Source: Mnemiopsis leidyi
Lineage: Eukaryota; Ctenophora; Tentaculata; Lobata; Bolinopsidae
Assembly (NCBI GenBank): GCA_000226015.1
Contig: JH153798.1
Location: 53,851-117,850 of the forward strand
Reading direction: 5' to 3'
Length of the DNA stretch: 64,000 bases
The position numbers and the translations under genes are program-made. Under the pieces are notes generated by a model. It worked only from the letters and a program-made list of their open reading frames with translations, had not been told where the DNA came from and made no database searches. Positions 1 through 11,969 of the stretch are shown here, piece after piece (within the stretch, counting starts at the first letter, position 1; each line of letters starts with the position of its first letter).

Positions 1-158
1 CTCGCGTGATACGATCAGACGGTACAGCATTCTCAACGCAGTCATCAACTAATACCGGTATACCCTTACCAAGAACAGACAGTGCAAGGAGAACAACTAC
101 TTCTGATGCGTCGACAGACTACATGTAAGGCCCGGATCACCCTCACTGCTCTCTTCTT

Positions 159-425
159 CTATGCCAACACAGTGTGTACACACTCCCACCCCTTGCAAGA
201 AGTAACTATCTCAGTGTTTGAGGTGTAGAACTCGATCAAGAAGCGGTCTGCGGAAACCGACATGACTACAAAGGATATTGTTGCAGACTTTCTAGGAGCT
301 TTAGATTTTGAAGGGGTGGCGAACCTCAAATGCACGATCTCCTGACTCTCGAAGATGGGTAGACAAGCACGACAGAAAGCTAACAAGACACCTCCACCCC
401 TCACTTCTTCACGAGACATTGCCAT
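159..425 (-). CDS. Unrecognised 88-residue ORF in the leftmost intron
   Basis: An ATG-started open frame of 88 codons on the minus strand. It lies inside what must be an intron of the topoisomerase II gene, because the next visible exon starts at 1090. Codon choice looks ordinary for coding sequence. The protein is mixed basic and hydrophobic, starts MAMSREEV and has a Ser/Lys-rich stretch near residues 36-48. There is no signal peptide or family motif I recognise. It could be a small nested gene, one exon of a minus-strand gene extending left, or a chance ORF. Confidence 0.25.
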   Translation of the reverse strand: MAMSREEVRGGGVLLAFCRACLPIFESQEIVHLRFATPSKSKAPRKSATISFVVMSVSADRFLIEFYTSNTEIVTSCKGWECVHTVLA

Positions 426-559
426 CCCCCTACCTATAATGACGAGAGAACCTGCTGCTATGGTTAATGGTACTCTAGTTATACCGGAGAGAGAAATACG
501 TTGTTCACTTTATTCTATATGAATTTGCGAATTGAACATGATAGAAGTCCAGATGAAAT

Positions 560-729
560 GTTTAGCTAAATGGTCCAGTAGCTAAATAGTCCGAAAAAAA
601 GGACGATTTAGCTAAAAATAAAACAAGTAACATTTTAGCTAAATGGTCCGATCCGAGGACTATTTAGCTAAAATATAATTTAGCTGAAAAGACCCGTTTA
701 GCTAAATAGTCCTTTAGCTATAAAGTCCT
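560..729. repeat. Cluster of TTTAGCTAAATAGTCC-type repeats in both orientations
   Basis: About eight imperfect copies of a 16-mer built around the palindrome TTAGCTAA followed by ATAGTCC or ATGGTCC occur in 170 bp. Some are direct and some inverted (GGACTATTTAGCTAAA). They lie in the leftmost topoisomerase intron. The origin is unknown; mixed orientation suggests a foldback or satellite-like element rather than a simple microsatellite. Confidence 0.7.
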
Positions 730-1089
730 GGAATCCTGAAACATTCCTTTTTGTTTTGGAACCTCTAATTCGAGCGGTTTTAACAAAGTAATAAATATGT
801 CAGGTATTTTAAACAAGAATGGCGTGACAATATGAGCAAGGCCGGGAAAATAACGACCGGCACAAACAAAGCTACAGACTTCACCAGGGTTTGTTTTTAT
901 TTAATCACTGGCCAATTTTCAAGCTACAATCAGTTTCCAAGCTGATTGCTCAATTCAAAGTTGGCACAATTTTCTTGAAAACTCTTTTTGATTTCAAAAC
1001 TACTCATTACCTTGCTTCACATCTTCTGGGATTGGAATGTTAAAGCTACTCGTGATTACCTTATATAAATTACTTGATAACTCACTCAG

Positions 1090-4000
1090 GTAACATTCTA
1101 CCCTGATCTTGAGAAGTTTGGAATGTCCCGTCTCGAGCGGGACACTGTCGCGCTAATGAAGCGACGTGCGTATGATGTCGCCGCGACCACCGTTGGAGTA
1201 ACGGTGAGCTAAGTTTAAAAAAATGATCTGATTTAATGTAAGTCATTAACCAACCCTAGCTTGATTTTCTTCAATTTTGCAAAGGTTATTTTACAGCAAG
1301 AGTGTTATGATTATTTACTATCCAGGTTGAGTTGAATGGCGAGAAGTTGCCGATAAAAACATTTAAAGATTACTGCAACATGTACATAAACGCTAGTAAA
1401 AGTGACGAAGCAGATGAGGAAAACAAGAAAGTAAACCTGGTGTACGAGAAAGTTAACCCACGTTGGGAGGTCTGTTCTTCTATCTGTCCGTTCTTCTTTC
1501 TGCCCTTCCGTCTTTTGTTCTTCTGTCTTTCCGTCTTTCAGTCTTTCTGTCTGACCTTCTTTCTGTCTGACCTTCTTTCTGTCTGTCCTTCTTTCTGTCT
1601 TTCTGTCTTCCCGTCTTTCCGTCTTTCTGTCCGTCCGTCTTTCTGTCTTTCTGTCTTTCTGTCTTTCCGTCTTTCTGTCTTTCCGTCTTTTTGTCTTTCC
1701 ATCTTTCTGTCTGTCCGTCTTTCTGTCTTTCCGTCTTTCTGTCTTTCCGTATTTCCGTCTTTGTGTCTTTCCTTCTTTCTGTCTGTCCTTCTTTCTGTCT
1801 TTCCCTCTTTCGGTCTGTCCGTTTTTCTGTCTGTACGTCTTTCTGTCTGTCCGTCTTCCTGTTCGTCTGTCTGTCTGCCGATCTGTCATATATCTGTTAG
1901 TTGCTTGCTAATGTGATTTCGGATTTGTGATGGCCTGATGCTAATTTTATAGTTCTTCAACCAACTCAAAGCCTTTTCCAGGTTGCAATTGGGACCAGCC
2001 AGAAAGGTTTCCAACAAATATCCTTTGTCAACTCCATAGCAACCACAAAGGGAGGAACTCACGTCGACCATGTCTCTCAACAATGTGTCAACAAAATCCT
2101 GGCCGCGTGCCAGAAAAAGGTTGGAGTTTAGTTTTTAATCATTCCGCTGTTTATGATATTCGTGTTATAGTGGGTACGAACAATAACACATTTCCACGAT
2201 CATGCCAAATTATAAGTTCCTCCTAGGTCCCAAAAGGTGGAGTAGAAATAAAGCCTGCCCAAGTAAAACAACACCTTTTCCTCTTCGTCAACTCTCTTAT
2301 CGAGAACCCAGCATTCGACTCCCAGACCAAAGAAAACATGACACTCAAGAAAAGTGAGCTATTAAAGATTCTCACTGGTTGATTTTTACATTTAAGTTTG
2401 AAACACAAGTTTTGAATTTATTAAATTTACATAATGTATGGCTCCCAAGGCTTTTTATAATACAAGCCTGATTTCAGATAAGTTCGGCTCAACTTGTGAA
2501 CCTTCTGAAAAGTTTATGAAGGAAATACTAAAGACAGGGGTTGTGGACTATGTCATGGACTGGGCTAACACCAAGTCGCAGAGACAGCTCCAGCAGAAGT
2601 CGGCCGGAAAGAAGGGTTCCAGGATCAAGGGAGAGGCCAAACTTTCGGATGCTAAAGATGCAGGAACAAGCCGTAGTAGGGTACGTATTAGATAATGTTT
2701 TGCGATAGACTATGATTTACGATACAGTAGGAGAAGTCTTCAAAACTCAACTGTAAAAACATCTGACGCGGTGTCTCTCCCAGGATTGTACACTAATTCT
2801 GACAGAGGGAGACTCAGCCAAGAGTCTGGCTATAGCCGGGTTGGGTGTCATCGGTAAAGACAAGTTTGGAGTCTTCCCCCTCCGGGGTAAACTTCTTAAT
2901 GTTAGGGAGGCTTCCCACAAACAGGTTCGTTTTAAAGGGGGTTCTTGTAATGTAGCACAATTTTTGGAATTCATAGTTCGTGATCATTAGAATTACGGCG
3001 GTTCTAAATTGAATTTTGTTGATTTTTGTGAGGTTTCTAACAATCGTCAGTAATTTGGTATCCCAGTAGAACTTTATAATATATAGACAACTTGTAGTCT
3101 GAATAGAACTTTTTTTTTAAAGTCTGAATAGAAACTTAGAATTTGTACTATTTTCGGTTAACAATCAAAGATAGAATCTGGAATAAAAAATTAACTTATC
3201 AAATAATTGCTGATACATTTTTTCTTGAATGGAAATAAGCTACATTTGAAAACTTCAGGAGTCATAATCTGATTTTAAGATAAGTACTGATGATTTTAAT
3301 AAGCTTAAAAAACGTCCATGTTCCCTTTTTGGCCCATATCTCAACACCTAGTCTCCTTAAGACACCTCCCACACAACCACCTCTTAACAAGTCCAACAAA
3401 TACAATCCTGATAGAGTTAGTAGTTAGAATATAAGCTAGAGGAGACATCCCAATTAGAATTTGCAGAACCGAGTAGAACAGATCGAACACTGCAGACAGG
3501 CAATCGCTCTGAGCCAGTGTTTCTCTTATCTCCACGCTGTACAAAAGGATAAAGCCCCAGGGAAGTGTGGTCGCCATGGCGATAAGAACGACCGCTATGA
3601 TGGACCAAGGTACGGTGGTCCGCTCGGAGGAGGTAGAGTCTCTGGAGCGGTCCTTGCTGTCTAAGTAGCTGGAGGATGTTGAACCAGTTTCTGTGAGACG
3701 TCTGTGGGACTTCCTGGCTTTAAGAGCTATGTGGTAGATGTAGAGGTAGAGCACAAGTGTGGTTACCAGGGGAACAAAAAACCCTGGACCTAGCAACACT
3801 CCACCATAAACTTTACAAGACATCTCGTCTAGATCTCCATAACTGCAGTACTGGTACCTTCCAGCTGGACTTAGCGTATACCTAACTCTAACTCCGCACA
3901 ATCCTAGACTTGGTAACCCAGCAACCACTCCAGCAACCACCCCTGCCAACACTAGTCCACCCGCCTGGTTCCTCTTTCTTAAATAATCCATGTAACTTAG

Positions 4001-7000
4001 CGGTAGTGTGACAAACACGCTTCTTACCACGCTTATTATCAAGATACAATAGCCCGGCAGGATGGCAGTAAAGGTCTGGAACCCTAACTTGATCCGACAC
4101 CTACCCTCTGTCTCTCCAGGGATGATGGTCTCCAGGAGCCAGGATGAGGTGATAACGACGAGAAGCAGGAGCTGGGAGAGGAGGTAGAACAAGACAGACA
4201 GGTACAGGTCTGAGAGTTTGAGGAAGTGGTGGCGGGTTATGTAGAGTATCGTACTGCTGAAGAGAATGAGGGAGACGTAGCTGGGGATGCAGATTATGGA
4301 ACTGGCTTGGAGGTTCATCTGGAACGGGTTTATGAAGCCGTAACCGGTGAAGTTCATCATATTGAGAGTAACCTGAACGGCGGACAAGAAATTAGCAAAA
4401 TATCGAAAAATATATTGGCGAAGGGCGAGCAATATGTTCCCATAAAATCAGAAAAGTTACAATATTATGAGTAGATTTAGTGAGAGTATCGCATCTGACA
4501 GAGGCGGATATAGGAATAAGGTATTACTGTAGTACTCTGAGTCATGTGCTATCACGCAAATCGCACGGTTATTTTTGTAGGCCTTCCGACTGCCAGCAGC
4601 TCAAAGACCAGACACAGGTACTATAGAGATTATAAACAACTGCTAAGGTCTCCCAAGATACCATTACGTACTGTTACTGTTAAGTGCACGTGAAGAACTT
4701 CACGAAGTACTTACCAAAACGAGGTGTTGATGATTGGTAACTGTCTAACGGGACGGAGAAGTCCCCATAATTGGGGGTTGTTTAGAAATTGCTGCAAATT
4801 GTTGTGCCGAAGAAAGCTAATGGGTCAAGTCCCGACTCTCAAGGTATATGCTAATGGTCCATTGACTAACGAGTGGCCTTTGCGTTAAACTATGGTCATA
4901 ATTCGATAAGAAAGAGGTGCGGTCTATCTTTGACATGTTGATGAGCAAATTGTTATAATGTTATCGAGATAAGGCTTGACAGTAGAAGTATTTTCACGCA
5001 CAGCTACAGGAAGTGCTATAAACCGATTATCATAGTTATGTTTCCGCTCTTAGAGTCTCATAACCTATACAGCCCATTCACCCCTGTAGCTACTTTCTAT
5101 GTCTTGCTTTAAGATATTCCGGTAGTAACGTATGTGAAAAATGAAAACGAAGGAATTATTTCGATTAACTACAACTGTCCACATATAATTCAACATTAAT
5201 CTTCTGCCTTGTACCCTCTCCCTTTCGATAAACTCGTTTTCCCCTCAGATTATGGAGAACGCAGAGCTTACCAGTATGGTGAAGATTCTGGGACTGAAGT
5301 ACGGGAAGAAGTACGAGACAGACAGTGACATAGCTACCCTCCGATACGGCAAGATAATGATCATGGCAGATCAAGATGTGGTGAGAACTTGTAGTTGTCC
5401 TGATTGTTAAAAAGTAGAAAAGCTTGACTCTTGGTGTTGATCGTCATGTTTCAGGGGTTTTCAATATTATAGTTTTTTTCGTTACGTTAAGTACTCAATT
5501 TATGTTGCGTGTAACTTTTAAAGATGTGATTTAACAATTTTCAGGACGGTTCACATATCAAGGGACTGATCATCAACTTTGTTCATCATAACTGGCCGAG
5601 TCTCCTGAAGATGAACTTCATAACCCAGTTCATCACACCTATCATCAGGGCGACATGTAAAGGTTTGTTTATGAGGTTTATTAGTTCTTCTAGAAATATC
5701 TTATCTAAGAGCTATCATAATAGGTTTATTAGCCTGATTAGTTCTTCTAGAAATATCCTATCTTAAAGCTATCATAATAGGTTTATTAGTTCTAGAAATA
5801 TCCTATCTTAGAGCTATCATAATAGGTTTATTAGCCTGATTAGTTCTTCTAGAAATATCCTATCTTAGAGCTATCATAATAGGTTTAAAAGTTTGATTAG
5901 TTTTTCTAGAAATATCCTATCTTAGAGCTATCATAATAGGCGATACTTCAACTATAAGATATGACCACGCTTTGCTATAATGAGTATTGACCCATTACAT
6001 TGCATTAACCTAATCGTTTCTGGCATGAAAGAAAAAAACTAAGTTCGACGTGAAACTCTCAGTTCTGACATTCCATCATCTAAAATAACTTTGCAGGAAA
6101 GCCGTCGCACTCATTCTACTCGCTACCTGAGTTCAAGGAATGGAAGGATGAGCAGACCAATCTGAAGCAATGGAACATAAAATACTACAAAGGTTTTTAT
6201 TTCTTTTTGTATTTATCGAATTAAATGCAGATTCGTATTTCTTCACATCCACTTTCTCTTAATAATTCCCAGCCATATCTAAGCTTTATTGAATTGAGCT
6301 AGTCATTCGAATCTGTTCAGTGTTTCCTCTGGTAATATTAACATGATAAATGCTTTCTTTCATTTTAGGATTGGGTACTTCGACCGGAACGGAAGCTAAG
6401 GAGTATTTCTCAGACATGGCTAGACACAAGATAAGATTCAGGTTACTATAGTACAGCTTTACGAAAATGATCGATTAAATTGTCTAGCCGCATTTAGGAT
6501 TGATATCGCTCTCCTGATCCCATTGCCCCTACCGCTCGTTTTTGACACGAAAACGTTTTTACATATTCATTGCTCAGCTGCTTCATAAACTTTATCACAA
6601 CTCCTCCACCTTTTAGGTACACAGGAACAGAGGACGATCAGAAGATCCAGATGGCTTTCACGAAGAAGCAGGTGGAGGCACGTAAAGACTGGTTAACTCA
6701 GGGGATGTTGGAGAGAAGGGAACGTCGGGAGGCAGGTCTGTGTGTTTGGTATCTTGTGCCTGATGTCTTAAAGTTTTCATGTTATAAGAAATATTAAACC
6801 AGCTCGAGAATTTTTTCCAACTTCACTCTCAGGAGTCGTGTGTCTGTCGAAAAATTAGCGACTGAATAATTATGCCACTAGAAATCTTACACATTTCACT
6901 TGTCAAATTTTAAGTAGCACGTGTAAATATAAACAGCGATATCACAATTGGTTTCCAGGAGAGAGCGAGCTGTATCTGTATCACAAGACCCAAACAGCAG

Positions 7001-10000
7001 TCACCTTCAAGGAGTTCATAGACAGAGAGCTGATCTTGTTCAGTAACTATGACAATGAGCGAAGTATTCCTAGCCTTATGGACGGTTTCAAACCTGCTCA
7101 AAGAAAAGTCATGTTTACCTGCTTCAAGAGGTTTTTGGTTTCTTCAGTTTGTAGTTGTGTTAAATTTGTCAAAACTACAAGTTTAGCTGGACAGTGTACT
7201 AGAATTTAGAGGGTGGTTGATGGTTCATCATTATCATCATTCTCGTCTGTATAATTTCATGTCGATGCATTAGTATGTATATACGTTGCTAATTCCGCCG
7301 TCACCCTCAGAAACCTGAAGAAAGAGATAAAAGTAGCCCAGCTAGTGGGCAGTGTCTCTGAGATATCAGGGTATCACCATGGTGAAGCGAGTTTAGCCGG
7401 AACTATCATCAACCTTGCTCAGAACTTTGTCGGCTCTAACAATCTCAACCTTCTAGAACCAAATGGTAACTATGCGGCTTTAAATGTTTAGGTTTTCGGT
7501 ATGTGAACGAAAGTTGGCTTCCAGCATTTTCTTCCTCCTTTTTTCTATTCAAGTTCTCAAACCTCACCTACCCTCCCAGGTCAGTTCGGTACCCGACTTA
7601 GCGGGGGTAACGACAGCGCAGCACCCCGTTACATCTTCACGTGTTTATCTCCACTTGCGCGGCTCCTCTTTCCCACGGTAGACGACAACATCCTACAGTT
7701 TACATGGGAAGACAACAAGAAGGTGGAACCCGTGTGGTGAGATTCCTATATGTTTTGTATTCTTGTTCAAATTGCAGATACTAGATGTTTTTGCATCTCC
7801 TAAGTTCCATTTCACTGACTACACAGAATTGGAACATTTAAAATCGGTTTGTTTCAGGTACGCCCCTGTGATACCTATGTGTCTAGTGAACGGCGGACAA
7901 GGTATTGGAACTGGCTACTCCACCTTCACTCCCAACTTCTCGGTGAAGGAGGTTACCGAGAACATGAAGAGACTGATCAAGGGTGAAGACTATCAGGAAA
8001 TGTATCCTTCTTACCGTAAATTTACCGGCCAGATGGTTAAAATGGACAATCAGAAGTTCTTCAGCGTGGGTAAGATCCTCAGGACATCAGACGACAAGTT
8101 CCAGATCTTGGAACTACCAATAGGGATGTGGACCCAGAATTATATCGAGAAGCACATGATGTTGTTCGCGGAGGGGAATGAGAAGGTTAAGCCGATATTC
8201 AAGGACTACTCCGATGACAACACAGATGAATTCGTCAAGTTTAACGTCACAGGTACCGGCACTGCTTCATTGTTTTGACAAAATATTTTCGAACTGCAAT
8301 GGATTGTTTGCATAGAGTTTCTAAGATTTTGGCGGGAAAAATCGCGAGAACCTCAAACTTGAACTAAAGGCATATCCGTCTAGGCACTAGGAAGGTGAGG
8401 TGGCAGGTGGTGATCAAAGATCGACACACACCAGTGACCCGATCATGATCAGTTTAAACTGAGTACTGAAACATATAACATTTCAGCGGAACCGAGTGAT
8501 ATTAACAAATGGGAGGTAGAAGGTATTCACAACAAACTCAAGCTGACCTCTGTTATCAACCTGTCGAATATGGTTTTACACGATAAGGACGGTGTACTCA
8601 AGAAATACGAGTCTGCTAAAGAAATCATGGAGGAGTTTTATCATGCCAGGTAGGATATATATTCCAGTTTCACCTTATTTCGCAGAGACATCTACAAAGG
8701 CGAGATAAAAAGTTCCAAGGACAGGGTTTAAACCTGCACGCCTTGCGGCATCGGATCTTGAATCTGATGCGTCTACCAATCCCGCCACCCCGGAGATGTT
8801 TGAGATACTCTCTATACACATATCTACTCCAATATAAAACTTATTGTGTGGGATCCACACCCATTAAAAGCTTTATTTAGGCAGATATAGGTCTATATAG
8901 CATCTCAAACATCTCCGGGATGGCGGAATTGGTAGACGCATTAGATTCAAGATCTGATGCCGCAAGGTGTGCAGGTTTAAATCTTGTCCTCGATACTTTT
9001 CGCTTTTGTTGAATTGTTATACTACCATTTTAAAGTTCTTTACGTAAAAGCATAGGCTTTATCAGTCATCACTCATCAGATACACTAAATTTCAGGTTGG
9101 CTGTCTATGGAAGAAGAAAAGACTTCCTAGTTGGCAAATACGAAGCGGAAGCAAAACAGCTTTTGAACAAAGCCAGGTTTATCGTCGAAAAGATCGAGGG
9201 TAAAATCAAGGTCGAAAACGTAAAACACCGAGATCTGATAGCAGCCCTCTCAAAACGAGGGTTTGACAGCGACCCTCTGAAAAAGTGGCAAGCATCATAC
9301 GACAAGCTCATGAACACCAACCCTGAAGAGGTTCCTGAGGAGGACGAGGAGAATGTTGAGGAGGGGGATAAGGAGGTAGAGGAGAATCTCTCTCAGCCTG
9401 GTGATCCTAACTACGATTACTTGATCGATATGTCTATTAGGACTCTTACACTCGAACGAAAGAACGCGCTTGAGAAGAAGAGGGATGAGAAGTTGGCTGA
9501 GTTGGAAGATCTAAAGAAGACTCCTATTTCCAAGTTGTGGTTGAATGACATCGAAGAGTTTGAGGAGGGCCTGAAGAAATATGAGGCTGATCTTTTGAAG
9601 AAGGAAGCTCAGTCAGAGAAACAGAGGAAAAAGACTTCTAAAAAGAAATATGTCAACAACTATGCGGACGATTTAGGTTTGTATTTCAGTTCCCTTTTCA
9701 TTTGCAACTAGCTGATTGCAGAATTAAATTTTGACTCAGTTTGCCATAACCCCTTGTTAGAATTGAACCATTGCCTTGCAATAATCTTTATTGGTAGTTG
9801 TTTTATTAAGTGACTTGATCCTTTATATCTTGGTCTTATTCTTGATCTTATTCATTTTTTTCAGGAGAGGAAGTACAATTCAAGGTCCCCGTTGAAACAG
9901 TAAAAGTAAAACGGGAACCTAAACCAAAGATAAAGAAAGAGCCTGCTGAGCCGAAAGCACCCAAAGTCAAGAAAGAGAAGAAAGAAGCAAACGGTGAGCC

Positions 10001-11668
10001 CGCCTCTCTCGCTGAACGGATGAACAAAAAGCGTAAGAGTAGCGACAAGCCTAAGAAGAACCCCTGGGAAACGGACAGCGATGAACAGTCAGAAATTTCG
10101 GATTTCAGTGAACCTTCTGACGTGGATTCTGACGGTGACTTCAGACCAGCTCCCAAGAAACCTAAGCCTTCCACATCCAGAAATGGGGCTACTGTAAAAC
10201 TTGAACCGGATTCCACCCTAGGTAATAAACTTATTCGTATCACTCTCATCCGCTGCTCCGAATCCCTCACATGACTTAATCCCTATTTATATCAGGGGGA
10301 AGCCTTTAGGAGTTTTCGGCCAGCGGAATTTTTCCGCAGTATAATATCATGATGCGAAACTAAGTACACTTTTATTGCAGATTCAGAAGATTCGTTTGCC
10401 CTTAATGGTGCTAAGACTACAGCAGTTAAAAAGGAGACAGTTTCTTTAGGTTGGTCTTTTCTAATTCCATCGTAAATAATTCGGTTTTCTCGAATTCCAT
10501 TATTATGGTAATCACTTATCAGCTAAGGTGTTTTATTATTATCTTTCACTGTTTGACGCCATCGTGTGTCGAATTTGAGTAAAATACTGTCTCGAGCTAG
10601 GAATACTCGATAAAGTATGTAGTAAATATTGTCTCAAGTGCCCATTATTCCTTTACTATATGACTCAGATGTTAAGACTTCTAAGAAGTGGTCTAAAGAA
10701 ATAGAGAACAAAAGTGAGATTATCATTTTTTATTTTCAGATGACTCAGTTTCTCCTGTCAAAGCATCTCCTGCAAAGAAACCTCCAGCCAAAAAACCGGC
10801 TCCCAAGAAAGCTGCCCCTAAGAAAATCACGGACTTCCTTTCCGGTGATTCTGATTCAGACCCCAAGAAAAAACCAGCTGCTAAGAAGAAGCTGGGACCC
10901 AGCACTTTGGGTAGTACGGCCGTCAAAAAGCCCGCTGCGAAGCCCGCCAAGAAAATGGATAATCCCTGGAGTGACTCTGACGAGGAAAGTCCTAAAGCCA
11001 CCAAGAAGCTTGCTGTCAAGCCTGCTGCTAAGAAGGTTACTAAAAATCCTTGGAGTGACTCAGAGGAAGATAGTCCCCAGGCTAGCAAGAAGGTAACTTC
11101 ATATTTTTGTTGGTTCTATGTTGTGTTGTTTGTTCATGCACCCTACCTGCAGAATACTGAATAGGAGATTTAAATGTTCGAAGCAGGTGACCTTGTAAAC
11201 ATAGCTAGAGTATGTAACTAGGTTCTTGAATCTTGAGACTGTAAAACTCAATACATATTTACTATTTTCTGAACGTTATGTTTTTGATGACGTTTTATTT
11301 TGAAGATGGTTTGACTTCAAATTTCAATAACCATGCATATTGAAGCTTTGGGATTGTTATCGGTTGATAAACCTAAATTTTTTTCAGAAAAAGATGGCGC
11401 CCAGCAGTGACGGCAGTGACTTTGAATTAGGTACGTTGTAAGTCAAGACATTCGAAAAGAAATACTTTTATTAAAAGAACTTGCAAAATAAATTTGTTAT
11501 CCTCTTTATTATATACTCTCGTTAGATTTCCTTCAAAAAAACATCAAACGTCCTTTTTTTAACATCTACACATGTCCAGACGAGAAGCCGGCAGGCCACA
11601 AAAATACGGGAGGACGAAGCAGAAAGCCCGTGAAATACAACTTCGGGGACTCAGATGACTCAAATTGA
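1090..11668 (+). CDS. TOP2: DNA topoisomerase II, 5'-partial (22 exons, 1,312 residues visible)
   Basis: Type IIA topoisomerase: it passes one duplex through a transient double-strand break in another, in the nucleus. Exons: 1090-1203, 1326-1469, 1982-2119, 2227-2353, 2478-2680, 2784-2924, 5249-5380, 5545-5662, 6097-6192, 6369-6441, 6617-6735, 6959-7130, 7311-7465, 7580-7736, 7858-8252, 8487-8649, 9096-9676, 9865-10221, 10381-10449, 10740-11092, 11388-11430, 11580-11668. All phases agree and the total (3,939 nt) is divisible by three. The first visible exon encodes the end of the transducer domain (KRRAYDVAATT). TOPRIM motifs are LTEGDSA (exon 2784-2924) and DQDVDGSHIKG across 5380/5545, with all acidic residues kept. 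The catalytic tyrosine is in APRYIFT (codon 7630-7632). The tail is Lys-rich with acidic NPW-S-D-S patches repeated three times (exons 9865-11092) and ends SRKPVKYNFGDSDDSN, like animal homologues. The ATPase domain lies left of the window. TOP2A/B is not distinguishable. Confidence 0.96.
1475..1885. repeat. CT-rich microsatellite (TCTGTCTTTC-like)
   Basis: About 410 bp of imperfect (CTTTC-YGT) repeats in the topoisomerase intron 1470-1981. It keeps long ORFs open on both strands, but these are low-complexity Ser/Phe/Leu or Arg/Asp/Lys/Thr strings and not genes. Confidence 0.95.
3341..4360 (-). CDS. Class A-like GPCR nested antisense in a topoisomerase II intron
   Basis: An intronless 339-residue seven-helix receptor on the opposite strand to its host gene, filling part of the 2.3-kb intron 2925-5248. 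I chose the first real ATG at 4360 (MMNFTGYG, with an N-F-T glycosylation site). The frame stays open 24 codons further upstream without an ATG, and CGTTCAG just before the ATG resembles a splice acceptor. Helices run from about residues 19-40 (TM1) to TM7 near 297-318. The TM2-3 loop cysteine is in GRCRIK. At the end of TM3, VVRS replaces DRY; TM6 has LPWGF; TM7 has SPLAY where NPxxY is usual. ICL3 is Ser/Arg-rich. The C-terminal RWLCGRCLKETRC has cysteines that could be palmitoylated. Ligand and subfamily are not recognisable. Confidence 0.85.
   Translation of the reverse strand: MMNFTGYGFINPFQMNLQASSIICIPSYVSLILFSSTILYITRHHFLKLSDLYLSVLFYLLSQLLLLVVITSSWLLETIIPGETEGRCRIKLGFQTFTAILPGYCILIISVVRSVFVTLPLSYMDYLRKRNQAGGLVLAGVVAGVVAGLPSLGLCGVRVRYTLSPAGRYQYCSYGDLDEMSCKVYGGVLLGPGFFVPLVTTLVLYLYIYHIALKARKSHRRLTETGSTSSSYLDSKDRSRDSTSSERTTVPWSIIAVVLIAMATTLPWGFILLYSVEIRETLAQSDCLSAVFDLFYSVLQILIGMSPLAYILTTNSIRIVFVGLVKRWLCGRCLKETRC
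5672..5942. repeat. Tandem repeat, about 50-57 bp unit, five copies
   Basis: Five imperfect copies of a unit containing GGTTTATTAG, TTCTAGAAATATCC and AGAGCTATCATAATA lie directly after the exon ending at 5662. Copies vary by insertion or loss of a GCCTGATTAG segment. No function is apparent. Confidence 0.9.
8713..8794 (-). tRNA. tRNA-Leu(CAA), bacterial-like, copy 1
   Basis: An 82-nt cloverleaf in the topoisomerase intron 8650-9095, on the minus strand. The acceptor TCCGGGG pairs with CCTTGGA (two G-U pairs). The D-arm region reads TGGCGGGATTGGTAGACGC. The anticodon loop TTCAAGA gives CAA (Leu). A class II variable arm (GCCGCAAGGCGTGC) and a T stem GCAGG/CCTGT follow. One A-C mismatch lies in the anticodon stem. 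No CCA is encoded and a T5 tract follows the 3' end, as expected for Pol III. There is no anticodon intron. The GGCGG-ATTGGTAGACGC core is typical of bacterial and organelle tRNA-Leu, not animal nuclear tRNA-Leu. Whether it is transcribed or charged is unknown. Confidence 0.75.
8914..8995 (+). tRNA. tRNA-Leu(CAA), bacterial-like, copy 2 (partly degenerate)
   Basis: An inverted partner of the tRNA at 8713-8794, of the same length, with the same anticodon loop and almost the same variable arm (GCCGCAAGGTGTGC). The anticodon stem TTAGA/TCTGA pairs well. The acceptor TCCGGGA against CCTCGAT has three mismatches, so this copy is probably a pseudogene or a tRNA-derived repeat. A T4 tract follows. 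Both copies share the 5' flank CATCTCAAACATC, so the duplicated unit is longer than the tRNA itself. Confidence 0.6.
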
Positions 11669-11846
11669 ACCCAGCTGGCCTGGCGGAAATGTCGAGAATT
11701 TGGCGGAGAAATTGTATGATTACTTGAGTTGTCCAGAAGTGGCTGATTTGTTATATTTTTGTTATAATATAAACATTAAACATGATAAAGTACTTAATTA
11801 TTTACAAGAAAATATTGTCCAGAAATTGCCAGGTCACTTAAAATGA
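11655..11846 (+). other. 63-codon ORF overlapping the topoisomerase II stop codon
   Basis: ATG at 11655 opens a frame shifted by one from the last topoisomerase codons and runs through the 3' UTR. The product is not low-complexity: it has an amphipathic, Leu/Asn/Lys-rich centre (ENLAEKLYDYLSCPEVADLL). No family is recognised. It may be a downstream ORF, an alternative C-terminus, or chance. Confidence 0.25.
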
Positions 11847-11969
11847 TTGACAGGTTTAAGTTATACAAAGTTTTTTAGTTGATGGCTAAGTTTTTTAAAA
11901 AGAAAACATAATTTTGATGGCCCAATGCTTTCTTTTGTCACAACTTTTACTTTAGCGCTGGATAGCTGG

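Noticed and set aside
1311-1916. Long ORFs on both strands (Asp/Arg/Lys/Thr-rich and Ser/Phe/Leu-rich)
   Set aside because: Produced by the CT microsatellite; the + frame starts in a true topoisomerase exon and then runs into its intron.
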